Positions 6,566-12,362 of a DNA stretch of 12,362 nucleotides are shown in pieces. Made by a program: the position numbers and the translations under genes. The stretch's first letter is position 1. The number at the start of each line of letters is the position of its first letter. The notes under the pieces are model-generated. The model was not told the origin of the DNA. It was given only the letters and a program-made list of their open reading frames with translations, and did not search any database. Source of the DNA: Rubrobacter sp. Its GTDB lineage: Bacteria; Actinomycetota; Rubrobacteria; Rubrobacterales; Rubrobacteraceae. The stretch spans positions 1 to 12,362 of the forward strand of contig JADDPV010000092.1 of NCBI GenBank assembly GCA_016781705.1, given 5' to 3'.

Positions 6566-8146
6566 CTATATACCACCGGTGGGCCCGGGAGGCTTTTCGG
6601 TGTCGTCCGGCGCGTCATTTTGGGCGTCGTCTCGCGCCCGTCTCGAGCGTCGCTCGTACCGCTCGTTCTGGACGGCTTGCAAAAGGCCCAAAGTTCCGGC
6701 GAGGCTGCCGATGGCGGCCAGCGGCCAGGCGACGAGGCGCGGGCGCCGGGCGGCTAGCAGCGAGAGGCCGAGCACGCCGGCCGAGAGGGCACCGCCGAGC
6801 TTGCGCTCGTAGGAGTCGAGGGAGGGATCGCCGCCGTCGGAGATGCCGCGCAGGGCTTCGCCGCCCAACCTGGAGGCCGTCGCCGTCGCCGCGCCCGAAC
6901 TGCCCCGGAGGCCGCCGGGGAGGCTACCGCGCTGCGTCCGGCGCTGGTCGCGCCGCTCGGCCTCATTCATGCGGCGGTCCGGGATCGCCCTCGGGCGGCG
7001 GGCGCCGGGACGGAGCACGAGGCGGGGGGCGGCCTTGAGCCGGATCTCTCTCGCGTTCTGCAGATCCTCCTCGAACATCCCGTCCATCTCCGCGCCGAAA
7101 TATGGGTCCTCGGCCAGCAGGTCGATCTCCCAGTTCGCCAAGAGCCCGGAGAAGTTCAGGTTCGTCGAGCCGACGCGCGAGTACCTCCCGTCGGCGACGT
7201 GGGTTTTCGCGTGCATCATGGGCCCGCCGTACTCGAAGATGCGGACCCCCGCTTCGAGGAGCGCGCGGTAGCCCGTGCGCGAGAGGGCGCCGATCCAGGG
7301 CAGGTCGTTGGTAGCGGGGAGCAGTATCCTCACGTCCACGCCGTCGCGCGCTGCGCTCATGAGCGCCTGGGTGAGGGTGGGGGCGGAGAGGAAGTAGGCG
7401 TCGGTGATCCACATCCTGTCCTGCACCGAGGCGAGCAATATCTCCAGGGCGCGCAACACGCGCGCCCGTCCCGGCTCCTGAATCACCACCCGCGCCGCGG
7501 TCTCCCCAGCGGGCGTGATGTCCTCCGCCTCCGGGCGCTCGTCTTCGGGCAGCGGCTCGGGCCCGGAGAGGTCCCACACCCCGGCGAAGGCGTGCTCGGC
7601 GTCCGCGACGGCCGGTCCGCGGAAGGCCACGGCGGTGTCGCGGTAGGGGAGCCCCGTCTCCGAGGAACGCTCCAGCCAGCCGTCGGCTATGCAGATCCCG
7701 CCGACAGAGGCGTAGAGGCCATCCACACCCACGAGCTTGCGGTGGTCGCGCCGCGCGAAGCGTCTGACCCCCTCGCGCAAACTCGGCGGGTTGACTGCCC
7801 GCACCTCCGCCCCCGCCCGGCGAAGCTCCATCCAGAACGAGCGCGGCACGTCCGAGCAGCCGAACCAGTCGTAGAGCACCCGCACCGAGACGCCCTCCCG
7901 CGCCTTCTCGGCGAGGGCCGCGGCGACCCGGCGTCCCGTGCCGTCATTCTGGAATATGTAGTTCTCCAGGTGTACCCAACGCTCGGCTCCCGCGATGTTC
8001 CCGAGCCAGTCCCCGTAGGTGGCAGGGCCGTTCTTGAGGAGCGTGATCTCGTTGCCCATCCGCCGCGGAGCGTCGCTCGCGCGTCTCAGCGCCTGCTCGA
8101 AGCGTTCGCCCCCCTCTCGCGCGGCGTCTCTTCCTGCGGCGGCCAC
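6566..8146 (-). CDS. Phospholipase D-like / cardiolipin synthase-like protein
   Basis: A 526-residue protein with two phospholipase-D HKD motifs: His135-x-Lys137-x4-Asp142 in RRDHRKLVGVDG, and His312-x-Lys314-x4-Asp319 in MMHAKTHVADG, followed by SRVGSTNLNFSG. The order and spacing match cardiolipin synthases, which join two phosphatidylglycerols (or related phospholipids) at the membrane. Unlike classical ClsA it lacks N-terminal transmembrane helices. Instead, after an Arg/Gly-rich linker, a hydrophobic hairpin near residues 460-500 (GALSAGVLGLSLLAARRP...WPLAAIGSLAGTLGLL) may anchor it, and the tail is Arg/Asp-rich. Start choice: GTG at 8146 has AGGAG seven bases upstream; TTG at 8161 has its purine tract too close. 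It is 39 bp upstream of egtD and 46 bp downstream of the HdeD gene. A nuclease or other PLD-superfamily activity cannot be excluded. Confidence 0.85.
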   Translation of the reverse strand: MAAAGRDAAREGGERFEQALRRASDAPRRMGNEITLLKNGPATYGDWLGNIAGAERWVHLENYIFQNDGTGRRVAAALAEKAREGVSVRVLYDWFGCSDVPRSFWMELRRAGAEVRAVNPPSLREGVRRFARRDHRKLVGVDGLYASVGGICIADGWLERSSETGLPYRDTAVAFRGPAVADAEHAFAGVWDLSGPEPLPEDERPEAEDITPAGETAARVVIQEPGRARVLRALEILLASVQDRMWITDAYFLSAPTLTQALMSAARDGVDVRILLPATNDLPWIGALSRTGYRALLEAGVRIFEYGGPMMHAKTHVADGRYSRVGSTNLNFSGLLANWEIDLLAEDPYFGAEMDGMFEEDLQNAREIRLKAAPRLVLRPGARRPRAIPDRRMNEAERRDQRRTQRGSLPGGLRGSSGAATATASRLGGEALRGISDGGDPSLDSYERKLGGALSAGVLGLSLLAARRPRLVAWPLAAIGSLAGTLGLLQAVQNERYERRSRRARDDAQNDAPDDTEKPPGPTGGI

Positions 8147-8192
8147 CCTCGAGCTCCTCAATCCTCGCGTAGGAGTGCCCGTCCGGCGCCCC

Positions 8193-8774
8193 TCAGGCCA
8201 CCCTGCCGCTCTCGCGCCCGCGCAGGCCCCGGACCCTGAAGGCCAGCGTGATCAGGGCAATCCCGAACACGAGCGCGTAGATGCCCACGAGCCAGACCAA
8301 TGAGAGCAACCCCACGCCCGGAAGGACCGCCAGGACGATCCCGAAGACGACGGAGAGGACGCCGCCGAGGATCAAGGCCCACTCCCCCTCGATCTCGCGC
8401 CTGAGCGCGACGGCCGCCGCGATCTCCGCAACGCCCGTGAAGACCGCCCAGAACGCCACGACGTACAGCAACACCAGCGCGGTGATGTCGGGCCAGACAA
8501 ACGTCAAGACGCCCGCTAGAATCCCCAACGCGCCCTCCAGGATCAGCACCTACCTGCGTCCCCCTATCCCCCGGAGCCCGGCCACGGCGGCGAAGATACC
8601 GTCCACGAGCGCGTAAGCCCCGAAGACGAGGACCAGCACCGAGAGGGTGATCCCTGGCAAAATCAGCGCGACGAGCCCGAACAGCACGGCGAAGAGCCCG
8701 CGCAGCGCCAGCGCCCACCAGTTCTCCGAGAGCGCGGACAGCACGGACCCCGACCGTCGCGATGAGTAGCCCAC
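8193..8774 (-). pseudogene. HdeD-family (DUF308) membrane protein interrupted by in-frame TAG
   Basis: Read through one stop, this encodes about 193 residues of a HdeD-like membrane protein with about six hydrophobic helices and internal repeat symmetry. The first part (8774-8550) has LSENWWALALRGLFAVLFGL and a second helix, ending GLRGIGGRR. The second (8549-8193) continues in the same frame as VLILEGALGILAGVLTFVWP with four more helices. The TAG at 8552-8550 falls where HdeD proteins commonly carry Trp (RRW-LxLEG), so TGG to TAG is the simplest explanation. GTG at 8774 has AAAGGAGG five bases upstream. The second half could be reinitiated at the GTG immediately after the TAG, but that site has only a poor AGG three bases away. 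Family role: HdeD is linked to acid resistance in enterobacteria; the role in this clade is unknown. Confidence 0.75.
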
Positions 8775-8909
8775 GTCTGCCTCCTTTCGAAGCCCGACTC
8801 ACGCCCCGCTCAGAGAGCAAAGCCCCACCCCCGCACGCAAACTCTACCACCCTTCGGAAGCGGACCGGCGAACCGCGCGGCTCCCCGCGACGCTACCGGG
8901 GCGTCGTCC

Positions 8910-9047
8910 TTAGGAGCTCGGCAGGTGCCTCTCACCGAACTCCCTGCGCCAGAGGACCTGCCAGCGGTCCACCTAGTCAACAAAGTACTCGTCCGCCAAG
9001 TCGTCTCAGGTGTCCCGCCAAGAGGAGCACTCGCGGTAAACAGCCAC
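8910..9047 (-). pseudogene. Decayed short ORF with two in-frame stops
   Basis: From GTG at 9047 this frame reads MAVYRECSSWRDT, TGA, DDLADEYFVD, TAG, VDRWQVLWRREFGERHLPSS, TAA. Third positions are mostly G or C, and the acid/aromatic-rich sequence looks like real protein. Both internal stops (TGA at 9006-9008, TAG at 8973-8975) are one G-to-A change from TGG, and Trp would fit the surrounding W-rich pattern. It may be a separate 45-residue gene or the shifted 3' end of the small CxxC ORF just upstream. No family recognised. Confidence 0.35.
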
Positions 9048-9049
9048 GG

Positions 9050-9199
9050 TCAGCGGGGCGAGGAGATGCCCAACATGAAGTGCTCGTTGGGGACCTCGTC
9101 CTCGCAGACCATGCACCGCCGCGAAGCCTTCCAGGAGGAAAAGTTGGGCGCGGCGCTCGACAAGGCGGGCAGCCTTGCCGTCTCCTCTTGCTCCCGCAT
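9050..9199 (-). CDS. Small CxxC-containing hypothetical protein (49 aa)
   Basis: ATG at 9199, 42 bp after the NUDIX stop and on the same strand, opens a 49-codon frame with high third-position GC. It starts MREQEETARLPALSSAAPNF and ends RRCMVCEDEVPNEHFMLGIS plus three residues. The CMVC pair followed by acidic residues and a histidine resembles half of a zinc-binding knuckle. There is a weak AGG/AGGA four or so bases ahead of the ATG. It could be the 3' gene of the receiver-NUDIX operon, or the intact 5' part of a longer gene whose remainder is the decayed frame at 8910-9047. Confidence 0.4.
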   Translation of the reverse strand: MREQEETARLPALSSAAPNFSSWKASRRCMVCEDEVPNEHFMLGISSPR

Positions 9200-9241
9200 G
9201 ATCCTGGTTCGTCCGTCGAAGGCGCACGGGCCTTACTCTTT

Positions 9242-9817
9242 CTATTTCCCTGCTTCCGACTCCAGCCTGTCGAGCGCGAGGAGGATGGCGGCGACGCCGC
9301 TGGAGCTGACCACCTCGCCCGCCCGGATCCTGGACCTCAAATCCCCAACCGCCACTCGCACCACCTCGACCCGCTCGTACTCGTCGGGCGCGGGCGCCGC
9401 CTCGCGCGCGACGCCCCTCGCAAGAAACAGGTACGCCCAGTTATCCTTGAGGCTCGGGGAGGAGGCTACCGAGCCCAAAGACTCCCAATCCCCGCCCGCG
9501 TAACCGGTCTCCTCCAAAAGCTCCCGACGGGCGGCCTCTTCCGGCTCCTCGCCCTCTTCGACGAGCCCGGCCGGTAGCCCCAGCTCCACCCGTTCTATAG
9601 CGTGCCGGTACTGGCGCACGAGAACCACGTCCCCGTCGTCGGTGAGCGGGAAGATGATCGCGGCGTCCGGGCGCTCGAGGACGTAGTAGGGGTCCTTGAC
9701 GGCGCCGTCGGGGAGGCGCAGCCCATCCGAGCGCAGCACGAAGTACGGCGTCTCGACGAGCCTCTCCGAGCGGAAGCACTCCCACGAGAGGGGCCCCGCG
9801 GCCTCTTTAGTGCCCGT
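9242..9817 (-). CDS. NUDIX hydrolase, ADP-ribose pyrophosphatase-like
   Basis: Hydrolyses a nucleoside diphosphate linked to another moiety, probably ADP-ribose or a related nucleotide sugar, in the cytoplasm. Seen: a complete NUDIX box GLVEEGEEPEEAARRELLEETGY (GX5EX7REUXEEXGU), preceded by the VELGLPAG context common in ADP-ribose pyrophosphatases, and SSPSLKDNWAYLFLARG after it. The first ATG/GTG/TTG in frame is GTG at 9739, but 26 codons upstream of it read as family-like sequence (WECFRSERLVETPYFVLRSDG). That segment begins at ACG (9817-9815), which sits six bases after a perfect GGAGGAGG (9831-9824). I therefore give the start as ACG at 9817 (191 residues), overlapping the receiver gene by 11 nt. 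It is either a near-cognate start or a mutated ATG. The conservative start is 9739 (165 residues). Confidence 0.83.
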   Translation of the reverse strand, partial: TGTKEAAGPLSWECFRSERLVETPYFVLRSDGLRLPDGAVKDPYYVLERPDAAIIFPLTDDGDVVLVRQYRHAIERVELGLPAGLVEEGEEPEEAARRELLEETGYAGGDWESLGSVASSPSLKDNWAYLFLARGVAREAAPAPDEYERVEVVRVAVGDLRSRIRAGEVVSSSGVAAILLALDRLESEAGK

Positions 9818-10208
9818 TGCGCACCTCCTCCCCGACGGCTCCCGCCAGGATCTCCGGGAGGTTCTTCGTGAAGGCGCTCCGGGCCAGCACGCGGTCGCAC
9901 CCGGCCTCCCGAGCCGCGACGGCGAGGTCCTTCTGGACGTGGGAGAGGAAGCCGACCACGGGGATACTCCTCGTGTCGGGAGAAGCCTTGAGCCTCTCCA
10001 AAAGCCTCAGGGGATCGTAACGCGCGGAGTTGAGGTCGAGGACGAGGAGGTCCGGGGCCCTTTCGGTGGCCGCTTCGAGGAGCTTCTTCGTGGAGCGCGG
10101 GAAGAGGGCCTCGATGCCCAAAGCGTCGGCGGTCGCGGAGATCTTGCTTCTGAACAGCAAATCATCGACCGCCCCAAGAACTTTCCGGGTCACCAGCCTC
10201 TCCTCCAT
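9807..10208 (-). CDS. Stand-alone receiver-domain (CheY-like) protein, atypical
   Basis: A 133-residue protein that fits a single response-regulator receiver fold with no output domain. Seen: an acidic pair Asp15/Asp16 (VLGAVDDLLF), a likely phospho-acceptor Asp58 in PDLLVLDLNS, and a beta-4 VVGFLSHV with Ser89 near the conserved Thr/Ser position. After this comes EAGCDRVLARSAFTKNLPEIL, where the usual invariant Lys of the KP motif is replaced (Arg110). This could be a single-domain regulator or a pseudo-receiver that works without phosphorylation. The start is uncertain: ATG at 10208 has GGAGGA almost abutting it, and GTG at 10193 (residue 6) has GGAGGAG eight bases upstream. The stop overlaps the NUDIX gene, so the two are probably translated together. 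It is divergent from the ABC exporter. Confidence 0.7.
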   Translation of the reverse strand: MEERLVTRKVLGAVDDLLFRSKISATADALGIEALFPRSTKKLLEAATERAPDLLVLDLNSARYDPLRLLERLKASPDTRSIPVVGFLSHVQKDLAVAAREAGCDRVLARSAFTKNLPEILAGAVGEEVRNGH

Positions 10209-10253
10209 TCCTCCGTTGGGCGCATCGCGGCTACCGCAGGGTATCGCTCGCAC

Positions 10254-10259
10254 ATTCTA
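10254..10259 (-). promoter_or_regulatory. Candidate -10 element for the receiver-NUDIX operon
   Basis: Reads TAGAAT on the minus strand, 5 of 6 to TATAAT, placing a start near 10247 and a leader of about 40 nt before the receiver gene. No good -35 is visible at 16-18 bp. It lies in the 79-bp divergent region shared with the ABC exporter. Confidence 0.35.
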
Positions 10260-10275
10260 CCCTTCGGTCGTGCGG

Positions 10276-10281
10276 TATCCT
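10276..10281 (+). promoter_or_regulatory. Candidate -10 element giving a leaderless ABC exporter mRNA
   Basis: TATCCT (4 of 6 to TATAAT) lies six bases before the ATG at 10288, so transcription would begin at about the A of the start codon. No Shine-Dalgarno sequence precedes that ATG. Leaderless starts are common in actinobacteria. TTCTAC at 10255-10260 is a poor -35 at a short 15-bp spacing. Confidence 0.35.
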
Positions 10282-10287
10282 AGAAAT

Positions 10288-12153
10288 ATGGTCTTTGGGA
10301 GCACTTTTAGACGTCTGGTTTTCGACAACCCATTCTCCAGAACGACCATCCGGGCGACCGCCGGCCTCCAGCGCCTGAAGGCGGCGCTCTCCCACTTCGT
10401 CCCGTTCCTGGCGCCACGCAAGGGGGGTCTCTTGCTCGCGCTGGTCCTCTTGCTCCTGGAGACCGGGACGAGCCTCGCCCAGCCGTGGCCGCTGGCCCTC
10501 ATCCTCGACTACGTGCTCGGGGGCAGGGAGTTGCCCATCGGTGTAAGCCAGCAGGCTCTGCTCATCGGTATCGCCGTCCTCTTCGTCTTCATCTCCACGT
10601 CCAGCCGGGCCGTGGCCGCCGTCCGGCGCTACCTCCTCCAGAAGCTCGGCCAGGAGACCGTCTTCGACATGCGCGACGCCCTGTACCGCAAGGTACACAC
10701 TCTCGGCCTCGACTACCACGGAGCGCGGCGGACCGGCGACACGATCACACGTGTTACCAGCGACGTCAAGGAGGTTCGGAGCCTCCTGGTGGACTCCGTC
10801 GTCGAGGTCGGTTCCTCGTTCCTGATCCTCATCGGCATGCTCGTCGTCATGCTCTGGATGAGCCCATCCCTCACCGCGCTCGCGCTCCTCACCGTCCCGT
10901 TCCTCTTCCTGGCCGTCAGGCGCTACCGGCAGGCCCTCATAGAGAGGATGCGCGTCGTGCGCGCCAAGGAGGGGGCGATAGCAAGCGTCATCCAGGAGGC
11001 CGTCACCGGCATCCGGGCGGTCAAGATCTTCGCCCGCGAAGACGACGAGATAGGCCGCTTCCGAAGGGAGAGCCAAGACTCCCTGACCGCAAGCATAGAC
11101 TCCTCGGCTATAGAGGCCAAGTTCAGCGTCCTCTTGGGCGTCGTCGGCGGGGCGGGGACCGCGCTGGTCCTGTACTTCGGTACCCGCCAAGTGCTCGCCG
11201 GCACCCTCTCGGTCGGCGACCTCACCGTCTTCGTCGCCTACCTCGGGCTCTTCCTCTCGCCGCTCTGGGCCCTGAGCCGGCAAGTGAACCAGATCGGCAA
11301 ATCCCTCGTCTCCGGCGAGCGCATCATCGAACTGCTCTCCGCCGAGCCGACCGTCAAGGACTCGCCCAACGCCCGCCCGACGCCTACGCTCGCGGGCCGC
11401 GTGACATTCGAGGACGTCCGCTTCGCCTACGACGAGGAGGCCGGCGAGGTCCTGCGCGGGATGAGCTTCGACATCGAGGCCGGGAGCCGGGTCGCCCTCG
11501 TCGGCGTCAGCGGCGCCGGCAAGACCACCGTCACGAGCCTGGTCGCCCGCCTCTACGACCCGCAAGGGGGACGCGTTCTGGTGGACGGAGAGGACGTCAA
11601 GGACTTCACCTTGAAGTCGTTGCGCGACTCCGTGACCTTCGTGCCGCAAGAGACGATGCTCTTCCGGGCCACAGTGGCGGAGAACATAGCCTACGGCAAG
11701 CCCGGGGCGGCGATGGAGGAGATCGAGGAGGCCGCCCGGCTCGCCGGCGCCGAGGAGTTCATACGAGACCTGCCCGAAGGGTACGACACGCTCCTCTCGG
11801 AGAGAGGCGAGAGCCTGTCGGGGGGACAGCGCCAGCGCGTCTCGATAGCGCGGGCGATGTTGAGGGACACACCCATCCTCGTCCTGGACGAGCCCCAGTC
11901 GGGCCTCGACGCGGAGGCGGCGGCGGCGGTCGAAGAGAGCTGGGCCACGCTCACGGAGGGCCGCGCCACGTTCGTCATCGCCCACGAGCTGAGGTTGGTC
12001 AGGAACGTGGACAAGATCCTGGTCCTCGAAGATGGCAGGGTCGCAGAATCGGGCACCCACGAAGAGCTTGTCGCTTCCGGTGGCCTCTACGCCCGGCTCT
12101 ATGCCTTCCAGGAGCAGGGCCGGAGCCCGATCAAGGGAGGTATGGAATCTTGA
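10288..12153 (+). CDS. ABC exporter, fused membrane and ATPase domains (MsbA/ABCB-like)
   Basis: A 621-residue half-transporter that should dimerise in the cytoplasmic membrane and export a lipid, peptide or drug. Residues 45-330 hold about six transmembrane helices with typical type-I exporter loops (LDYHGARRTGDTITRVTSDV; EAVTGIRAVKIFARED). The ATPase domain has Walker A GVSGAGKT (406-413), Q-loop Gln454 in VPQETMLF, signature LSGGQRQR (510-517), Walker B ILVLDE (530-535), D-loop SGLD (538-541) and H-loop His566. Two positions are off-consensus: DEPQSGLD, where DEPTSGLD is usual, and IAHEL, where IAHRL is usual; the catalytic Glu535 and His566 remain. Start ATG at 10288 has no ribosome site but suits a leaderless mRNA; the longer open frame upstream overlaps the divergent receiver gene and is not used. 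The substrate cannot be told. Confidence 0.9.
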   Translation: MVFGSTFRRLVFDNPFSRTTIRATAGLQRLKAALSHFVPFLAPRKGGLLLALVLLLLETGTSLAQPWPLALILDYVLGGRELPIGVSQQALLIGIAVLFVFISTSSRAVAAVRRYLLQKLGQETVFDMRDALYRKVHTLGLDYHGARRTGDTITRVTSDVKEVRSLLVDSVVEVGSSFLILIGMLVVMLWMSPSLTALALLTVPFLFLAVRRYRQALIERMRVVRAKEGAIASVIQEAVTGIRAVKIFAREDDEIGRFRRESQDSLTASIDSSAIEAKFSVLLGVVGGAGTALVLYFGTRQVLAGTLSVGDLTVFVAYLGLFLSPLWALSRQVNQIGKSLVSGERIIELLSAEPTVKDSPNARPTPTLAGRVTFEDVRFAYDEEAGEVLRGMSFDIEAGSRVALVGVSGAGKTTVTSLVARLYDPQGGRVLVDGEDVKDFTLKSLRDSVTFVPQETMLFRATVAENIAYGKPGAAMEEIEEAARLAGAEEFIRDLPEGYDTLLSERGESLSGGQRQRVSIARAMLRDTPILVLDEPQSGLDAEAAAAVEESWATLTEGRATFVIAHELRLVRNVDKILVLEDGRVAESGTHEELVASGGLYARLYAFQEQGRSPIKGGMES

Positions 12154-12221
12154 GAGAGCTTCTTGGGCTGGTCATCGTCTTGACGATCGTCGTGGTGGCG
12201 ATCTACGTCTCGTTCGCCTAG
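12150..12221 (+). CDS. 23-residue single-helix membrane peptide
   Basis: TTG at 12150 overlaps the ABC exporter stop as TTGA and is preceded by AAGGGAGG (12132-12139) with a ten-base spacer. It encodes MRELLGLVIVLTIVVVAIYV followed by three residues: a short charged N-terminus and then one continuous hydrophobic helix. The length and overlap resemble small accessory subunits of membrane complexes, but no known family can be assigned from 23 residues. Ribosome site, start-stop overlap and uninterrupted hydrophobicity argue that it is translated. A role with the exporter is inference from position only. Confidence 0.5.
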   Translation: MRELLGLVIVLTIVVVAIYVSFA

Positions 12222-12362
12222 CTTCTCGCGCTAAGGCCTTCCGGGCTTCTCCGGTGCCAGGCTGGACCCGGACGGCGGCTAGCGGCCGAACAGCCAGCGC
12301 CGCTGGGGGTAGCTAAGTACCCGCTGGTAAGTTCGTGCGACGCGGGTTACGCTACGCCTCTA
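12222..12362. other. Window-end intergenic stretch without a supported gene
   Basis: Nothing with coding character was found. Two short inverted repeats occur: CCAGC/GCTGG at 12294-12306 and GGGTA/TACCC at 12307-12322. Neither has a following T-run, so a terminator for the exporter operon is not supported. Confidence 0.4.

Noticed and set aside
8550..9008. Alternative genetic code with UAG/UGA read as tryptophan
   Set aside because: Several intact genes here end at their family-typical length with TAG or TGA (for example the dehydrogenase, egtD, the PLD protein and the exporter), so both are real stops.
8925..9503. 192-codon plus-strand frame across the small ORFs and NUDIX gene
   Set aside because: It is antisense to the NUDIX gene for over 250 bp, Ser/Arg/Thr-rich, with no motif or ribosome site.
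10231..12060. 609-codon open frame on the minus strand opposite the exporter
   Set aside because: It is antisense to a gene with full ABC motifs, is low-complexity (Glu/Asp/Arg-rich) and shows no domain; typical of GC-rich shadow frames.
12294..12322. Two adjacent short hairpins as terminator or attachment site
   Set aside because: Stems are only 5 bp, there is no T-tract, and no integrase or duplicated partner lies in the window.

Overview
This is a GC-rich window of bacterial chromosome. Strong Shine-Dalgarno sequences (GGAGG-type), frequent GTG/TTG starts, high third-position GC with recurrent AGG and ATA codons, and an EgtD-type histidine methyltransferase together suggest an actinobacterium, most likely Rubrobacter-like. 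That placement is inference. There are no rRNA or tRNA genes, CRISPR arrays or recognisable transposases.

Layout, left to right. (1) A plus-strand sulfite-oxidase-fold molybdopterin protein (157-756). It is convergent with (2) a tightly overlapping minus-strand set: UDP-glucose dehydrogenase, UDP-glucuronate decarboxylase and a GalE-like epimerase (transcribed 4144 to 869). On paper this set converts UDP-glucose to UDP-glucuronate, then UDP-xylose, then possibly the 4-epimer. (3) A 750-bp poorly coding stretch (4169-4917) with a frameshifted gene remnant and two doubtful small ORFs. (4) A minus-strand run with stress or envelope character: a HdeD-like membrane protein broken by an in-frame TAG, a phospholipase-D/cardiolipin-synthase-like protein, EgtD and an OsmC-family protein (8774 to 4918). 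(5) A 470-bp stretch (8775-9241) with a small CxxC ORF and an apparently decayed short ORF. (6) A minus-strand pair: an atypical stand-alone receiver domain and a NUDIX hydrolase whose best-placed start is ACG. (7) Divergent from these, a plus-strand ABC exporter, possibly with a leaderless start, overlapping a 23-residue single-helix membrane peptide.

The central theme is cell-envelope and stress physiology: nucleotide sugars, phospholipid synthesis or remodelling, low-molecular-weight thiol chemistry, peroxide handling and efflux. The most unusual signal is a cluster of lesions on the minus strand: three stop codons where tryptophan would fit, one start codon that looks like ATG changed to ACG, and one frameshift. 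It points to recent gene decay or to sequence error. I saw no clear new multi-gene defence or mobile system.
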